Shown: positions 50,959 through 60,739, counted from the stretch's first letter. The stretch: DNA of 64,000 nucleotides from a candidate division NC10 bacterium CSP1-5 (GCA_001443495.1 LDXR01000005.1:87871-151870), one strand, 5' to 3'. Notes: a model not told the origin generated them from the sequence alone. Numbers and translations: made by a program.

Positions 50959-51342
50959 TCAGGCCTGGGTGTACTCATCGTCCGTGACCTCCTCCATCCA
51001 CGCGGTCTCTTTTCCGGTCGTGACCGCGAGGTGAATCATCGCATTTCCCGGTCCCGCCCCGTGCCAGTGCTTCTCGCCCGGCGCGATATAGACGATGTCC
51101 CCCGGAGCGATCTCCCTTCCCCGCCCACCTGACGTACTCACCCGTCCCCGTCCCTCCACCACGTACAGGGTCTGCTCACCGTCGTGGGCGTGCCAGTGCG
51201 TCCGCGCCCTTGGCTCGAAGAACACGCGGTACACCCGCATGCCACCCGGCCGCTGGGCCTTGAGCAGCGCCTCCACCCAGGCCGTGCCGGTGAATCGCTC
51301 CCCCCGTCGAGCCTCGCTCTCCTGTGCCCGAATCACATCCAT
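50959..51342 (-). CDS. Cupin-domain protein
   Basis: The 127-residue protein is a single cupin barrel with THWHAHDGEQTLYVVEGRG (three histidines and a glutamate) and the second motif GDIVYIAPGEKHWHGAGP. The metal site is therefore complete. No signal peptide is present, so it acts in the cytoplasm. It lies 17 bases from the hldD gene on the same strand and converges with the MDR gene. The substrate is unknown; relatives are often annotated as small-molecule dioxygenase-like or sensor cupins. Confidence 0.88.
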   Translation of the reverse strand: MDVIRAQESEARRGERFTGTAWVEALLKAQRPGGMRVYRVFFEPRARTHWHAHDGEQTLYVVEGRGRVSTSGGRGREIAPGDIVYIAPGEKHWHGAGPGNAMIHLAVTTGKETAWMEEVTDDEYTQA

Positions 51343-51359
51343 GTCGCTCCCCTATTCAT

Positions 51360-52340
51360 TCACCCCTCCGACGATTCCTGCGCTCGGAGATACGCCACGT
51401 AATGCCGCACACCCTCCTCGATCGAGCGGAAGGGCCGCGTGAAGCCGCTGTGCCGCAGTTTATCGATCCTCGCCTGCGTGAAGTACTGGTACCGATCCCG
51501 CAGATCCTCGGGCATCGGGATGTACTCGATCACCGGATCGCGTCCCACCGCCGCGAAGACCGCCCCAGCCAGGTCCGCGAAGGTGCGGGCCTGCCCCGTC
51601 CCGACGTTGTAGAGGCCGTTCGGTGCCTGCGCAGAAACCGGCGTCTCCAACAGGTGCAGTGTCGCCTCCACGGCATCCCCCACGTAGACGAAATCGCGCC
51701 TTTGGCCGCCGTCCGCATACTCCTTCTGGTAAGACGTAAAGAGCGTGACCCGACCGCTCTCCCGGATCTGCTGGTAGGCGTGAAACGCCACGGAGGCCAT
51801 CCGGCCCTTATGCGCTTCGCGCGGCCCGTACACGTTGAAGTACTTCAGGCCGGCCCAGCGCGGCGGCGTGTGGACTTGGTCCAACGCCCACAGGTCGAAC
51901 AGCTGCTTGGATTCGCCGTAGAGGTTCAGGGGCTTCAGCATCCGCGGATCGGCCCGGTCGTCGTACCCCTGCAACCCATCACCGTAGGTCGCGGCGCTGG
52001 AAGCATACACGAGAGGCTTGCCCGCGCGGGTACACCATTGCCACAGCATTCGTGTGTAGTCAGTATTCACCGCGATCACATAGTTGCGATCCCGCAGGGT
52101 GGTATCGCTGCAGGCGCCTTGGTGAATGATCGCCTCGACAGACGCGCCCTCTTCGTCCAGCCATCGAGCCAGACGGTCCTTATCCACAGTGTCGTGGATG
52201 CGTAGTTCGTGAAGGTACCGGGTGTCCTTGGCCGTATGGCGAAAGCTGTCGACCGCAACGATGTCCGGGCGCCCACGCGCATTGAGCGCGGCCACCACGT
52301 TTGATCCAATGAAGCCGGCGGCACCCGTGACGACGATCAT
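51360..52340 (-). CDS. hldD: ADP-L-glycero-D-manno-heptose 6-epimerase
   Basis: The 326-residue SDR enzyme makes the ADP-L-glycero-D-manno-heptose needed for the LPS inner core. It starts with IVVTGAAGFIGSNVVAAL. It has the HldD-specific HQGACSDTT near residue 75 and a YGESK catalytic motif near 140-146. Further family stretches are FNVYGPREAHKGRMASVAFH and KEYADGGQRRDFVYVGD. Its presence indicates an LPS-bearing outer membrane. Confidence 0.95.
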   Translation of the reverse strand: MIVVTGAAGFIGSNVVAALNARGRPDIVAVDSFRHTAKDTRYLHELRIHDTVDKDRLARWLDEEGASVEAIIHQGACSDTTLRDRNYVIAVNTDYTRMLWQWCTRAGKPLVYASSAATYGDGLQGYDDRADPRMLKPLNLYGESKQLFDLWALDQVHTPPRWAGLKYFNVYGPREAHKGRMASVAFHAYQQIRESGRVTLFTSYQKEYADGGQRRDFVYVGDAVEATLHLLETPVSAQAPNGLYNVGTGQARTFADLAGAVFAAVGRDPVIEYIPMPEDLRDRYQYFTQARIDKLRHSGFTRPFRSIEEGVRHYVAYLRAQESSEG

Positions 52341-52525
52341 CTTCGGAGCGTGCTCCCCACCATCACACTCCTCCGGGCCATACCTGTCCGAGATCCTGGC
52401 CGCGCCATCACAGGCCTGTGCTCACACGCCCGCGCCCCTGGCATGATGGGTCAATGAACGGGCAGACCAGAAGGCGGGACTCAGGGTCACGGGCGGTTCA
52501 GTATCCCCAAACGGTATCTAGGATG

Positions 52526-54565
52526 TCAAGCGCCGGGCACCGGCTTGCGGAGGCGGGTCCTCCCTCGGGTCGTCCGGGCCGCCCTGCGGACCGAAACCGC
52601 CGGGTAGGTGAGGACGCGCGAAGAGAGGATCTCTCGAAGGTCGTGGTCATCCTGCGTGTGCAGCATCAGGCTGCGCCCAGACTTGCGGTGGATGATAAGG
52701 CCCCGGAAGAACCAGGGGTAGATGGGCAGAGCCTGGAGCTTCAGGATTTGCTTCCAGGCGGCCCACCCGCTGACCGGTTCGACCCTCTCGATATCTGTGA
52801 GCGGGATGCGACAGAAGACGGGAGACCGCATCGTGAGCACGAGCGACCCATCGGTGGCCAGGACTTCCCGCGGGATCACGGTTCCCCCCATCACGATCCC
52901 GAATCCGATGAGGATCCCATCGAAGACCCAGCGGAGATAGGGACCCAGTAAGGCGAGGAGATCCACGCGGTTGAAGAAGAGGCCACCGAACGCGCTCATC
53001 CGGGACAGATGGAAATACACGCAGGCCACCACGGCATAGACCAAGCCCACGTGAATCCAGCCCGCGAGACGATAGGGCATGCGCGTGATGAGGCTGATCG
53101 GCTCGCGAGGATAGGGACGCCGGAGGAGAGACTGGGCCCAGTGGGTCCCGATGGCGAGGAAAAGGACGAAGATCACGAGATGGGCATAGGGGAAGGGGAC
53201 GCCGGGCATCGAGAGCTGCAACAAGGGCGCCGCATCGGTCCGCCAGGAGCGAGCCCATTCGATAAAATCGTCATGGGAGAGGGATCGCCACGGCCCGGAG
53301 ATATCGGTCTCTTCAGGGGAAGGCCGGTGCAAGTCGTGCTGGTAAATCGCTGCCCACACCCGGCCGTGGACATCCTCGAGCGCCCGGCTGGACGTCACGC
53401 GTTCCAACAGGGTCGTCTTGTATCGCTCGTAATCCGCCCGGCTCAAGTGGTTCCCCAGATCGCCCCAGACGAGCTCCTTGACCTCCTTCAGCTGCGCCCA
53501 AAAGGCCTCCCGGCTGGCCTCCAGCTCGAACTGGAGATACCCCGCCCCCCGGTAATAATCGAAGTATCCCCACACGGAGTACGCCTTTCCCTCCCCGTAT
53601 CGAAACCGCTCCTCTAAGAGTTCCTTCATCACGAAATAGTACAGGCTCATCTCCGAGCGGGAGGAGAAATGCACCCCGCTCAGGACCTGCCCGATGCCGA
53701 TTCGGTAGTCCGGTTCCGAGAAGATCTGCGGGAGCTTATGGGCGAAGTAGGGACGGGGGGATCGGCCCTGGAGGGGGGAGCGAAGATTCGGCTTCCGTCC
53801 GGTCGGCGCGACACCCCCGAAGGTTGCCCCGGTGACGGCGACCACCTCCTCGAGGCTGTGCGGTCCCACGTACAGGAGGACCATATTCTCCGGATAGTAG
53901 TACGCCCGGTAATGCGCCTCGAGTTGCGAGGCTGTCAATCTCCTCGCCACCTCGTAGGTCCCCCCCACGGGCTCGTCATACTCGCGCAGTCCGAACTGGC
54001 GCGTCCAGAACCCCGGGAGTGTAAGGTACTTGGGATCGATGAAATTTCCGAGCTGGTGCCACCACGTGGGCGGCAACCATCCATTTTCCCGGTTGACGAT
54101 CTCCTTTTCGTCCTTGAGGCGGTCCGTGACGAGGCGATCGTGAAAGACGACCTTGTGGAGCCACCCCTGGCCCAGCGTCAGATGACGGCGGGGGAGGGTG
54201 ACATGATATCGCGTGTAGTCTCGGGAGGTCCTCGCATTGTACGTGCCGCCCCTCGACCTGATCTGGGCGTTAAACGCCTCCTCCGGCATGTCCGGCTGGT
54301 GGAAGAGGATGTGTTCCACCAAGTGGCTCACGCCTCCGTTCGTCCTTTGATCTTCATCCACACTGCCGACCCAGACGGTGGCCGACAACGTAAAGTTCGT
54401 CGCCTCTTTCACCCTGACGTGGTAGAGTTCGAGGCCGTTCCCGAAGGCATGGAAGCGTGTCTCAAGGGGGGAGGGGGACTCGGCCGCCCCCGGCGTCGCC
54501 AGGGGCACCAGGAGGAGAAGGGTTACGACGGATGCTATATAATACGTGTGCGCGTGTCTCCTCAT
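52526..54565 (-). CDS. M16 (pitrilysin-like) metallopeptidase fused to membrane domain
   Basis: The 679-residue protein has a signal peptide (residues 1-28). Its M16 domain carries the inverted zinc motif HLVEH (about residues 81-85) and the third-ligand region DEKEIVNREN about 75 residues later. A second M16-like half runs to about residue 450. The C-terminal 220 residues contain three to four membrane helices (about 470-490, 515-535, 540-575) and a small basic domain. Usual M16 proteins lack such a tail, so this one is anchored. It probably degrades or processes periplasmic peptides. Confidence 0.88.
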   Translation of the reverse strand: MRRHAHTYYIASVVTLLLLVPLATPGAAESPSPLETRFHAFGNGLELYHVRVKEATNFTLSATVWVGSVDEDQRTNGGVSHLVEHILFHQPDMPEEAFNAQIRSRGGTYNARTSRDYTRYHVTLPRRHLTLGQGWLHKVVFHDRLVTDRLKDEKEIVNRENGWLPPTWWHQLGNFIDPKYLTLPGFWTRQFGLREYDEPVGGTYEVARRLTASQLEAHYRAYYYPENMVLLYVGPHSLEEVVAVTGATFGGVAPTGRKPNLRSPLQGRSPRPYFAHKLPQIFSEPDYRIGIGQVLSGVHFSSRSEMSLYYFVMKELLEERFRYGEGKAYSVWGYFDYYRGAGYLQFELEASREAFWAQLKEVKELVWGDLGNHLSRADYERYKTTLLERVTSSRALEDVHGRVWAAIYQHDLHRPSPEETDISGPWRSLSHDDFIEWARSWRTDAAPLLQLSMPGVPFPYAHLVIFVLFLAIGTHWAQSLLRRPYPREPISLITRMPYRLAGWIHVGLVYAVVACVYFHLSRMSAFGGLFFNRVDLLALLGPYLRWVFDGILIGFGIVMGGTVIPREVLATDGSLVLTMRSPVFCRIPLTDIERVEPVSGWAAWKQILKLQALPIYPWFFRGLIIHRKSGRSLMLHTQDDHDLREILSSRVLTYPAVSVRRAARTTRGRTRLRKPVPGA

Positions 54566-54604
54566 CTACGGTGAGGACTTGCAAGTTCAGGGCCAGGGGC
54601 CGGA

Positions 54605-54982
54605 TCAGAATCCCGGGATCCCAACACTTCCCGGGCCCGTGCCCTTCGGGCCCAGCGTGTACTTGATGACAGTGATACTGAGGACCTCGGGCCGATCGGC
54701 CCCGGGTTCGTGCAGGGTGCGCACGTAGACGCGCTGACCGGCTTGCAGCGCGTCCACGGTCAAGATGTCAGGACCTCTCACGGAGGTGGACGGGACCAGA
54801 GAGAGCCACTGTCCCTCCGTGTCCGGTCCGGTCGCGACGACGATCAATCCCTGCTCCCGCTCGATCCCGACGATCCGTCCGCGCAGCTCCCCTACCCGGC
54901 CTCCAGCGGCGGGCATCATGGGTACACAGGCACTGCACCCGAGACTCACAACGATTCCCAGCACCACACCCCTGAAACCCAT
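54605..54982 (-). CDS. Small lipoprotein
   Basis: The 125-residue product has a lipoprotein signal (MGFRGVVLGIVVSLGCSAC, acylated cysteine at C16 or C19). A small beta-rich domain follows with GRIVGIEREQGLIVVATGPD and QAGQRVYVRTL. It resembles short OB-like exported domains. A longer frame in the same phase continues to 55990 but is a shadow of the acyl-activating gene on the other strand. Function is unknown. Confidence 0.65.
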   Translation of the reverse strand: MGFRGVVLGIVVSLGCSACVPMMPAAGGRVGELRGRIVGIEREQGLIVVATGPDTEGQWLSLVPSTSVRGPDILTVDALQAGQRVYVRTLHEPGADRPEVLSITVIKYTLGPKGTGPGSVGIPGF

Positions 54983-55048
54983 GGCGCCCCCCGCTGTCGC
55001 GTCACTACTGCGATTGTGGGGCTTCAGAGTTCCTGCTATCATCGGCTC

Positions 55049-57766
55049 ATGGTAGCAGCCGAGAACCTCGCAGTCCAGTTTTTCGACGCGGCCGCCCGCT
55101 TTCAAGACAGTGTCGCCTTTCAGATCAAGCGGGACGGTCGCTACCTCCGCTGGAGCTACGGCGAGGTCGCAGACCAGGCCCATCGCCTCGCGACCTTCCT
55201 CCGACAGATCCAGATCTCGCCCGGCGATCGTGTCGCGCTCCTCGCCGAGAACCGGCCGGAGTGGTGCGTCGCCTACCTGGGAATCGTGGCCGCGGGGGCC
55301 ACCGCTGTCCCCCTTGACGTCCAACTCGGGGGCCAGGAGCTTGAGAACCTCCTTCACCACTCCGAGAGCCGAGCGATTGTCGTCTCGGAGGCCGAGCTGG
55401 GCAAGGTGCAACCCATCATTGCCCGGCTTCCGTCCCGTCCCCAGGTCATATTGCTCGATGAGAAGGCTCCCGCAGGGTCTTACACCCTTGCCGAGATCCT
55501 CCAGAGCTCCCCGAAAGGCCCGTTGCCCTCGGTCCCATCGGAGTCGACCGCCTCGATCCTCTACACCTCGGGGACGACGGGAAGCCCGAAAGGGGTGATC
55601 CTCACCCACCGCAATCTCGTGGCAAACAGCTCCGGTGTGAGGGCGCTCGGGTTCTGCGGCCCCGAGGACAACCTGCTGGCCCTGCTCCCACTCCACCACG
55701 TGTACCCATTCATGATCACCTTTGTCACGCCCCTCCTCGCTGGGGCTCGGGTCACGTTCCTGCAAAGCCTGAAACCTCCCGACCTGCTCCAGTGCATGCG
55801 CGAGACCGGCGTCAGTATCCTCGTAGGGGTCCCGCAGCTCTTGACGCTGCTGCATCGCGGGATCTTTCAGGAGGTCCAGAAGAGACCCCGGCCGCTGCGG
55901 CTCCTCTTTGGCCTCCTCCTGGGCCTTGCCGGCGCGGTACAGGCATACCTGCAGAGGAACCCCGGTCCTCTCCTGTTCCCCCAGATCCATCGCCGCTTCG
56001 GCGGCAGGCTCCGGCTGATCAGCAGCGGGGGAGCGAAGCTCGACCCCGCGGTGGGTCGGGATCTACACCGCCTTGGCTTTCCGGTCCTCGAGGGCTATGG
56101 TCTCACCGAAACGTCGCCGGTCGTCACCTTCAATCCGCCGCAGAAGCCCCGCTTCCGGTCGGTCGGCGTGCCACTGCCCGATGTCCAGGTCCGGATCGTG
56201 GACCCCGGTCCGGACGGAGTCGGTGAGATCGCCATCCAGGGCCCCAATGTGATGCAAGGCTATTTCAAGGATCCCCAGGAAACCGCCAAGAGCTTCCGGG
56301 ACGGCTGGTTCCTCTCGGGGGACCTGGGGTATCTCGACGCCGAGGGGTATCTCTATATTACGGGACGGCGGAAAGAGGTGATCGTCCTCTCGACGGGGAA
56401 GAACATCTACCCCGAAGAGGTCGAGGCCCACTTTCGGAAGAGCCCCTATATCAAGGAGATCTGCCTGATCGGGAGCGCAGAGTTGGGAGACTCACGAACC
56501 GACGGGCTCGCCGCGCTTGTCGTCCCCAACTTCGATTACCTGCGGGAGAAGCGCGTCACCAATTCTGAAGACATGATCCGATGGGAGATGGAAAACCTCT
56601 CGCGCGAGCTCCCCGCCTACAAACGCCCGACGCGCCTGGAGATCCTGAAGGACCCGCTTCCCAGGACGCGTATCGGGAAGATCCAGCGTCACCTGGTGCG
56701 TGAGATGTTCCTCCGGGAAGCGGCCGCGCCCGCCGCGGTGGATGAGGGGCTGCCGCCGTCTCACGCCGACCAGCTCTTGTGGGAGAGCCCGGTCACCCGC
56801 AAGATCCTCGCCGTTCTTCCTGTCGTCGGCCGCAAGAAACACGGTATCCGTCTCGACGACAGCCTGGAACTGGACCTGGGCCTCGATTCCTTATCCCGGA
56901 TCGAGCTGGTGGTGGCGCTGGAGGATCTGTTCGGGATCGATCTGCCGGCGGAAATCGGCTCGGAGCTCTTCACGGTCCGGGATGTGGCGCGCAAGGTCCA
57001 GGAGCATCTCGGAGAACGTGCGGAGAGCGTGAAGGCGGAGAGGGAAACCCTTCGCCCCTCCTGGAGCGAGATCCTGGTCGGCGAGCCCCCCGAAGCGGTC
57101 CAGGCCGAGATCACGGCAGGCAAGACACGCTGGGCGCTCGTCGTCTCCCTTCTTTCCCATCGCCTCCTGCGCCTCCTCTTCGGGCTCTTCTGTCGTTTTC
57201 GCGTTCACGGCCTGGCCCACGTGCCGGATCGCGGCCCCTATCTCATCACCACGAATCATGCCAGCTATATCGATGCCTTCGCCATCGGGGCCGCCCTCCC
57301 CTTCAGGATCGTCCGTCATCTCTACTTTCTGGGCTTTCAGCAATTCTTCCAGCATCCGGTCACCGCCATGTTCGGCAGGGCCTATCGGGTCATCCACGTG
57401 GATGCCGAGACGCACCTCTTCCAGGCGCTCCGCGCTGCGGCGCAGATCTTGCGCCAGGGGGAGATCCTCTGCATCTTCCCGGAGGGCGCCCGCAGCGTTG
57501 ACGGCGCCATCAAGCCCTTCAAGAAAGGGGGAGGTATCCTGGCCAAGGAGATGAATCTTCCGCTTCTCCCGGCCCGGATCCTCGGCTCGTTCGAGATCTG
57601 GCCCCGGCATAAAGCGTATCCCCGCCCCCATCCCCTGACGATCATCTTCGGCCCGCCGGTGACGGTGCAGGAACTCCTCGCAGAGGCGCCGATCCCGCCC
57701 GGGGCCGATCTCTATCAGGTCATCGCCGCGCGGCTCCAGGACCGAGTCGCGGCCCTGGCGGCCTGA
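55049..57766 (+). CDS. Acyl-activating enzyme - ACP - 1-acyl-glycerophosphate acyltransferase fusion
   Basis: This 905-residue fusion has an AMP-forming acyl-CoA/ACP synthetase (about residues 1-545, with YTSGTTGSPKGV and GYGLTETSPVV). An acyl-carrier domain follows (about 580-660), whose phosphopantetheine serine is in LGLDSLSRIEL. A C-terminal PlsC-like acyltransferase (about 690-890) has NHASYIDA (HX4D) and FPEGARS. It can therefore activate a fatty acid, load it on its own carrier and transfer it to a lysophospholipid or similar acceptor, like an Aas with a built-in ACP. The ATG at 55049 lacks a strong ribosome-binding site. Confidence 0.9.
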   Translation: MVAAENLAVQFFDAAARFQDSVAFQIKRDGRYLRWSYGEVADQAHRLATFLRQIQISPGDRVALLAENRPEWCVAYLGIVAAGATAVPLDVQLGGQELENLLHHSESRAIVVSEAELGKVQPIIARLPSRPQVILLDEKAPAGSYTLAEILQSSPKGPLPSVPSESTASILYTSGTTGSPKGVILTHRNLVANSSGVRALGFCGPEDNLLALLPLHHVYPFMITFVTPLLAGARVTFLQSLKPPDLLQCMRETGVSILVGVPQLLTLLHRGIFQEVQKRPRPLRLLFGLLLGLAGAVQAYLQRNPGPLLFPQIHRRFGGRLRLISSGGAKLDPAVGRDLHRLGFPVLEGYGLTETSPVVTFNPPQKPRFRSVGVPLPDVQVRIVDPGPDGVGEIAIQGPNVMQGYFKDPQETAKSFRDGWFLSGDLGYLDAEGYLYITGRRKEVIVLSTGKNIYPEEVEAHFRKSPYIKEICLIGSAELGDSRTDGLAALVVPNFDYLREKRVTNSEDMIRWEMENLSRELPAYKRPTRLEILKDPLPRTRIGKIQRHLVREMFLREAAAPAAVDEGLPPSHADQLLWESPVTRKILAVLPVVGRKKHGIRLDDSLELDLGLDSLSRIELVVALEDLFGIDLPAEIGSELFTVRDVARKVQEHLGERAESVKAERETLRPSWSEILVGEPPEAVQAEITAGKTRWALVVSLLSHRLLRLLFGLFCRFRVHGLAHVPDRGPYLITTNHASYIDAFAIGAALPFRIVRHLYFLGFQQFFQHPVTAMFGRAYRVIHVDAETHLFQALRAAAQILRQGEILCIFPEGARSVDGAIKPFKKGGGILAKEMNLPLLPARILGSFEIWPRHKAYPRPHPLTIIFGPPVTVQELLAEAPIPPGADLYQVIAARLQDRVAALAA

Positions 57767-57842
57767 CGCCCCTTTCTCTTGGCAGCCTCCCAACGCGTAG
57801 TGTATCCTAAGGGCCACACGATCCGGAGAGCGGAGGAGACCG

Positions 57843-58985
57843 GTGATCCATCGCGAGCGGATGCGAGACCATTTCGTCACGCTGGTACGGATCGACAGCC
57901 CCTCCCGCCAGGAGCGAGCGCTGGCGATGCACCTCGCGGAGGAACTCCACCACCTCGGGGCCGAGGTGAGCTTTGACGAGGCCGATCGGTTGGTCGGGGG
58001 AACGGTCGGAAACCTCGTCGCCCGCATCCGCGGAACCCGAGCGGGGGCGGCCCCCTTCCTGCTCTGCGCCCACATGGACACCGTCGGCGCCGACGTCGGG
58101 ATCAAGCCTCGGGTCGAGGGGGACGTCGTCAGCAGCGACGGAACCACGATCCTGGGGGCGGATGACAAGAGCGGCATCGCCATCATCTGCGAGGTCCTTC
58201 GGGTCCTTCGAGAAGAAGCGATCCCCCACGGAGAGCTGGAGATCGTGTTCACCATCTGCGAAGAGATCGGACTCCTGGGGGCGAGGCATCTGGATGTGGC
58301 GCAGCTCCACGCCCGCACCGGCCTCATCCTGGACAGCAGCAACCCCGGTCACCTGATCACCCGCGCGCCGGCCGCCAACCGGCTGCAGTTCACCGTCCGG
58401 GGTCTCGAGGCCCACGCCGGGGTCTGCCCGGAGAAGGGGATCAATGCGATCCGGATCGCCAGTGAGGCCGTCGCGGCGATGCGCCTCGGCCGCCTGGACG
58501 ACGAGACCACGGCCAACATCGGCACCATCGAGGGCGGCACCGCCATCAACATCGTCCCCAACGCCGTCACGGTCCACGGCGAGACGCGGAGTCACGACGA
58601 GGCCAAGCTCAAGATCCAGACAGAGCACATGGTCCGCTGCTTCGAGGAGGCGGCGGCACGGCACCTGCTCTCGCTGGATGGGGTGATCCACCGCGGGCAG
58701 GTGCACTGTCAGGTCCACCGGGACTACGATCGGTTGTTCATCCCCGAGGGGGCCCGGATTGTCCAGCTCGTGCGCGAGGCCGCTCGCGCCCTCGGCCGCG
58801 AGATCACCCTCTGGGAGACTGGCGGGGGCTCTGACGCCAATATCCTCTGTGCCAAGGGGCTCGAGGTGGCCAATCTGGGAACGGGGCAGCGGGAGGTCCA
58901 CACGGTGCGCGAGCACCTGGTGCTGAGCGATATGGTGCGATCCGCAGAGCTCGTCCTGGAGACGCTCAGGCTTCAGGCAGCATGA
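57843..58985 (+). CDS. M20 family metallopeptidase (PepT-like)
   Basis: The 380-residue enzyme has the M20 two-zinc catalytic domain with CAHMDTVG (zinc histidine and catalytic aspartate, about residue 75). The bridging aspartate of GADDKSGIA (about 114) and ICEEIGLLGA (catalytic glutamate pair, about 140) follow. The dimerisation domain lies at about 180-290 and the last ligand in TGGGSDAN. It is of the tripeptidase/PepT2 type. The GTG at 57843 has GGAGGAG upstream. Confidence 0.9.
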   Translation: MIHRERMRDHFVTLVRIDSPSRQERALAMHLAEELHHLGAEVSFDEADRLVGGTVGNLVARIRGTRAGAAPFLLCAHMDTVGADVGIKPRVEGDVVSSDGTTILGADDKSGIAIICEVLRVLREEAIPHGELEIVFTICEEIGLLGARHLDVAQLHARTGLILDSSNPGHLITRAPAANRLQFTVRGLEAHAGVCPEKGINAIRIASEAVAAMRLGRLDDETTANIGTIEGGTAINIVPNAVTVHGETRSHDEAKLKIQTEHMVRCFEEAAARHLLSLDGVIHRGQVHCQVHRDYDRLFIPEGARIVQLVREAARALGREITLWETGGGSDANILCAKGLEVANLGTGQREVHTVREHLVLSDMVRSAELVLETLRLQAA

Positions 58986-59020
58986 TCGCGCGGGCATGAT
59001 CCAGAGGGGAGGCAGGTGGG

Positions 59021-59422
59021 ATGTACACGGTGACCAGCATCATGAAGAGCCCGGTCGTCAGCATCGAGGGCCACAAGTCGGTGGCGGAGGCACTGCACCG
59101 GATGCACGAGAAGGGGGTCTCGAGCATCCTGGTCACCTCCGCGGCACCCGGAGAGCCTAAGGGGATCATGACCAAGCGGGACATCATCTCGAAGGTGGTC
59201 TCCCAGGGAAAGGACCCTGGAAAGCTCAAGGTCCAGGAGGTCATGACGGAGAGGCTCATCACGGTCCCCCCCGACTGCCCCCTCCGGGACGCCGCCGCAT
59301 TGATGATGGAGAAGGGGATTCGCCGGGTCCTGGTGCGTCGCGGCCACGAGATCATCGGGATCGTGAGCGACACCGATATCTTCAGAGCCGTGGAGGAATC
59401 GGGATGGGGCCTGGATTACTGA
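59021..59422 (+). CDS. CBS-pair domain protein
   Basis: The 133-residue protein is a pair of CBS motifs (residues 1-62 and 67-130) with VTSIMKSPVVSIEGH, GIMTKRDIISKVV and GIVSDTDIFRAV. CBS pairs bind adenine nucleotides and act as energy sensors. It has no catalytic domain, and its stop region overlaps the convergent CBS gene by seven bases. Partners are unknown. Confidence 0.9.
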   Translation: MYTVTSIMKSPVVSIEGHKSVAEALHRMHEKGVSSILVTSAAPGEPKGIMTKRDIISKVVSQGKDPGKLKVQEVMTERLITVPPDCPLRDAAALMMEKGIRRVLVRRGHEIIGIVSDTDIFRAVEESGWGLDY

Positions 59423-59838
59423 GGCTTCTTCTGCATGATCTCCACGAAGGCGGCCAGGATGTCAGTCTTGGTGATGATCCCCACCAGGAGGTCCCCCTGG
59501 ACCACTGGAAGCCCTCCGATGCGCCGTTCGAGGAGGAGGCGAGCGGCATCGGCGATGGAAGTCTCGGGGGTGACCGTGAAAACCCGCTTCGTCATGATCT
59601 GACCCACCGGGATCTTCTCAAGGGCGTCGAAGGGGTCTTGCTTTTTGTCGTCCGCCGTCACCGCCGATGGATAGACCAGACGGATATCCCGGTCCGTCAC
59701 GATCCCGACGAGTCTTCCGTCCTCCACCACCGGCAGGTGTCGGATGTGTCGCTCCCCGAGCAGCTTCAGGGCGGTCCAGACGCTATCCGAGGGGCGGACC
59801 AGAACCACCGCCGTCCTCATCCGCTCGGCAACCCGCAT
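59416..59838 (-). CDS. CBS-pair domain protein
   Basis: The 140-residue protein also holds two CBS motifs (VAERMRTAVVLVRPSD, GIVTDRDIRLVYP, VGQIMTKRVFTVTPE, GIITKTDILAAF). The ATG at 59838 has GGAGGAG upstream. Convergent arrangement with another CBS gene suggests an old duplication-inversion, though the two proteins differ clearly. It is probably a nucleotide sensor. Confidence 0.9.
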   Translation of the reverse strand: MRVAERMRTAVVLVRPSDSVWTALKLLGERHIRHLPVVEDGRLVGIVTDRDIRLVYPSAVTADDKKQDPFDALEKIPVGQIMTKRVFTVTPETSIADAARLLLERRIGGLPVVQGDLLVGIITKTDILAAFVEIMQKKPQ

Positions 59839-60121
59839 CCCACTCTCCTCCCATCGATACGCTGGTACACCCCGCCGGGAACCGGCCGCAACGCCATTTT
59901 TCCAGCCTAAGATAACAGGCCGTCGCAGAAGGGTCAAGGCAACTTCATCCGCTTTCAGGCCTTGCACCCGTTCCTGTGATCCGGTATGTTCGGTGAATGT
60001 TGAGTGGCTTCGCACCGGCGATTCTCCAAGTTGCCCATGGATATCCAGCAGCAACGGATCCTGGACTATCTCGTCGCGAGCGAGCCATTCGCTTGACCAC
60101 CGCGTGGTTCACGAGGCATCT

Positions 60122-60700
60122 GTGATCGACCGTGACGAGATCCGACGGGTTATCATAGGGCGCCAACGACAGATGCTGTCTCCCGAGGGAAGACGGCGGG
60201 CGGCGGTGCTGGTCCCTCTCTATCAGACCGAAGGCGAGTTTCAGATCCTCCTGATCAAGCGGACGGAGCATCTCAAGACGCACGGAGGACAGATCGCCTT
60301 TCCGGGTGGGATCTGGCACCCGGAAGATCCGAATCCCACCTCCACGGCCCTGAGAGAGGCCCACGAAGAGATGGGCATCCGTCTCCAGGATGTGGACGTC
60401 CTGGGGGAGGTGGACGATACCGCCACCGCCACGTCCAACTTCCTTATCACGCCGGTCGTCGGGGTCATCCCCTTTCCGTATCCTTTCCACCTCAACGGGG
60501 AAGAGATTGCCGATCTCCTCTCTCTGTCCCTCGATATCCTTCGGGATCCGGAGGCCTTCCGTGAGGAGACCTGGGAGAAGGAAGGCGGAACGGTCCGGGT
60601 CTGGGTTCGCCGGGAAGGGCCTCACATCATCTGGGGGGCCACCGCCAGGATTCTGCGCCACTTCGGTGAGATTCTCTTCGGCGCGCAGGCGGGGCGCTGA
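60122..60700 (+). CDS. CoA pyrophosphatase-like Nudix hydrolase
   Basis: The 192-residue protein carries the CoA-specific Nudix arrangement: RTEHLKTHGGQIAFPGGIW and then a Nudix box ending TALREAHEEMGI, with the spacing of NudL. These enzymes cleave CoA or acyl-CoA to phosphopantetheine and ADP. The usual aspartate after GG appears as W/H here. The GTG at 60122 has GAGG upstream, and the frame continues far upstream without conserved sequence. The HAD gene follows 39 bases downstream. Confidence 0.88.
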   Translation: MIDRDEIRRVIIGRQRQMLSPEGRRRAAVLVPLYQTEGEFQILLIKRTEHLKTHGGQIAFPGGIWHPEDPNPTSTALREAHEEMGIRLQDVDVLGEVDDTATATSNFLITPVVGVIPFPYPFHLNGEEIADLLSLSLDILRDPEAFREETWEKEGGTVRVWVRREGPHIIWGATARILRHFGEILFGAQAGR

Positions 60701-60739
60701 CACGGCTCAACGAACAGCGCCTCCGCTGAGGATCTGCTG

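Noticed and set aside
54983-55990. Long upstream extension of the small lipoprotein frame on the minus strand
   Set aside because: It is opposite the acyl-activating domain of the 905-residue fusion and lacks conserved sequence. The lipoprotein signal begins at 54982.
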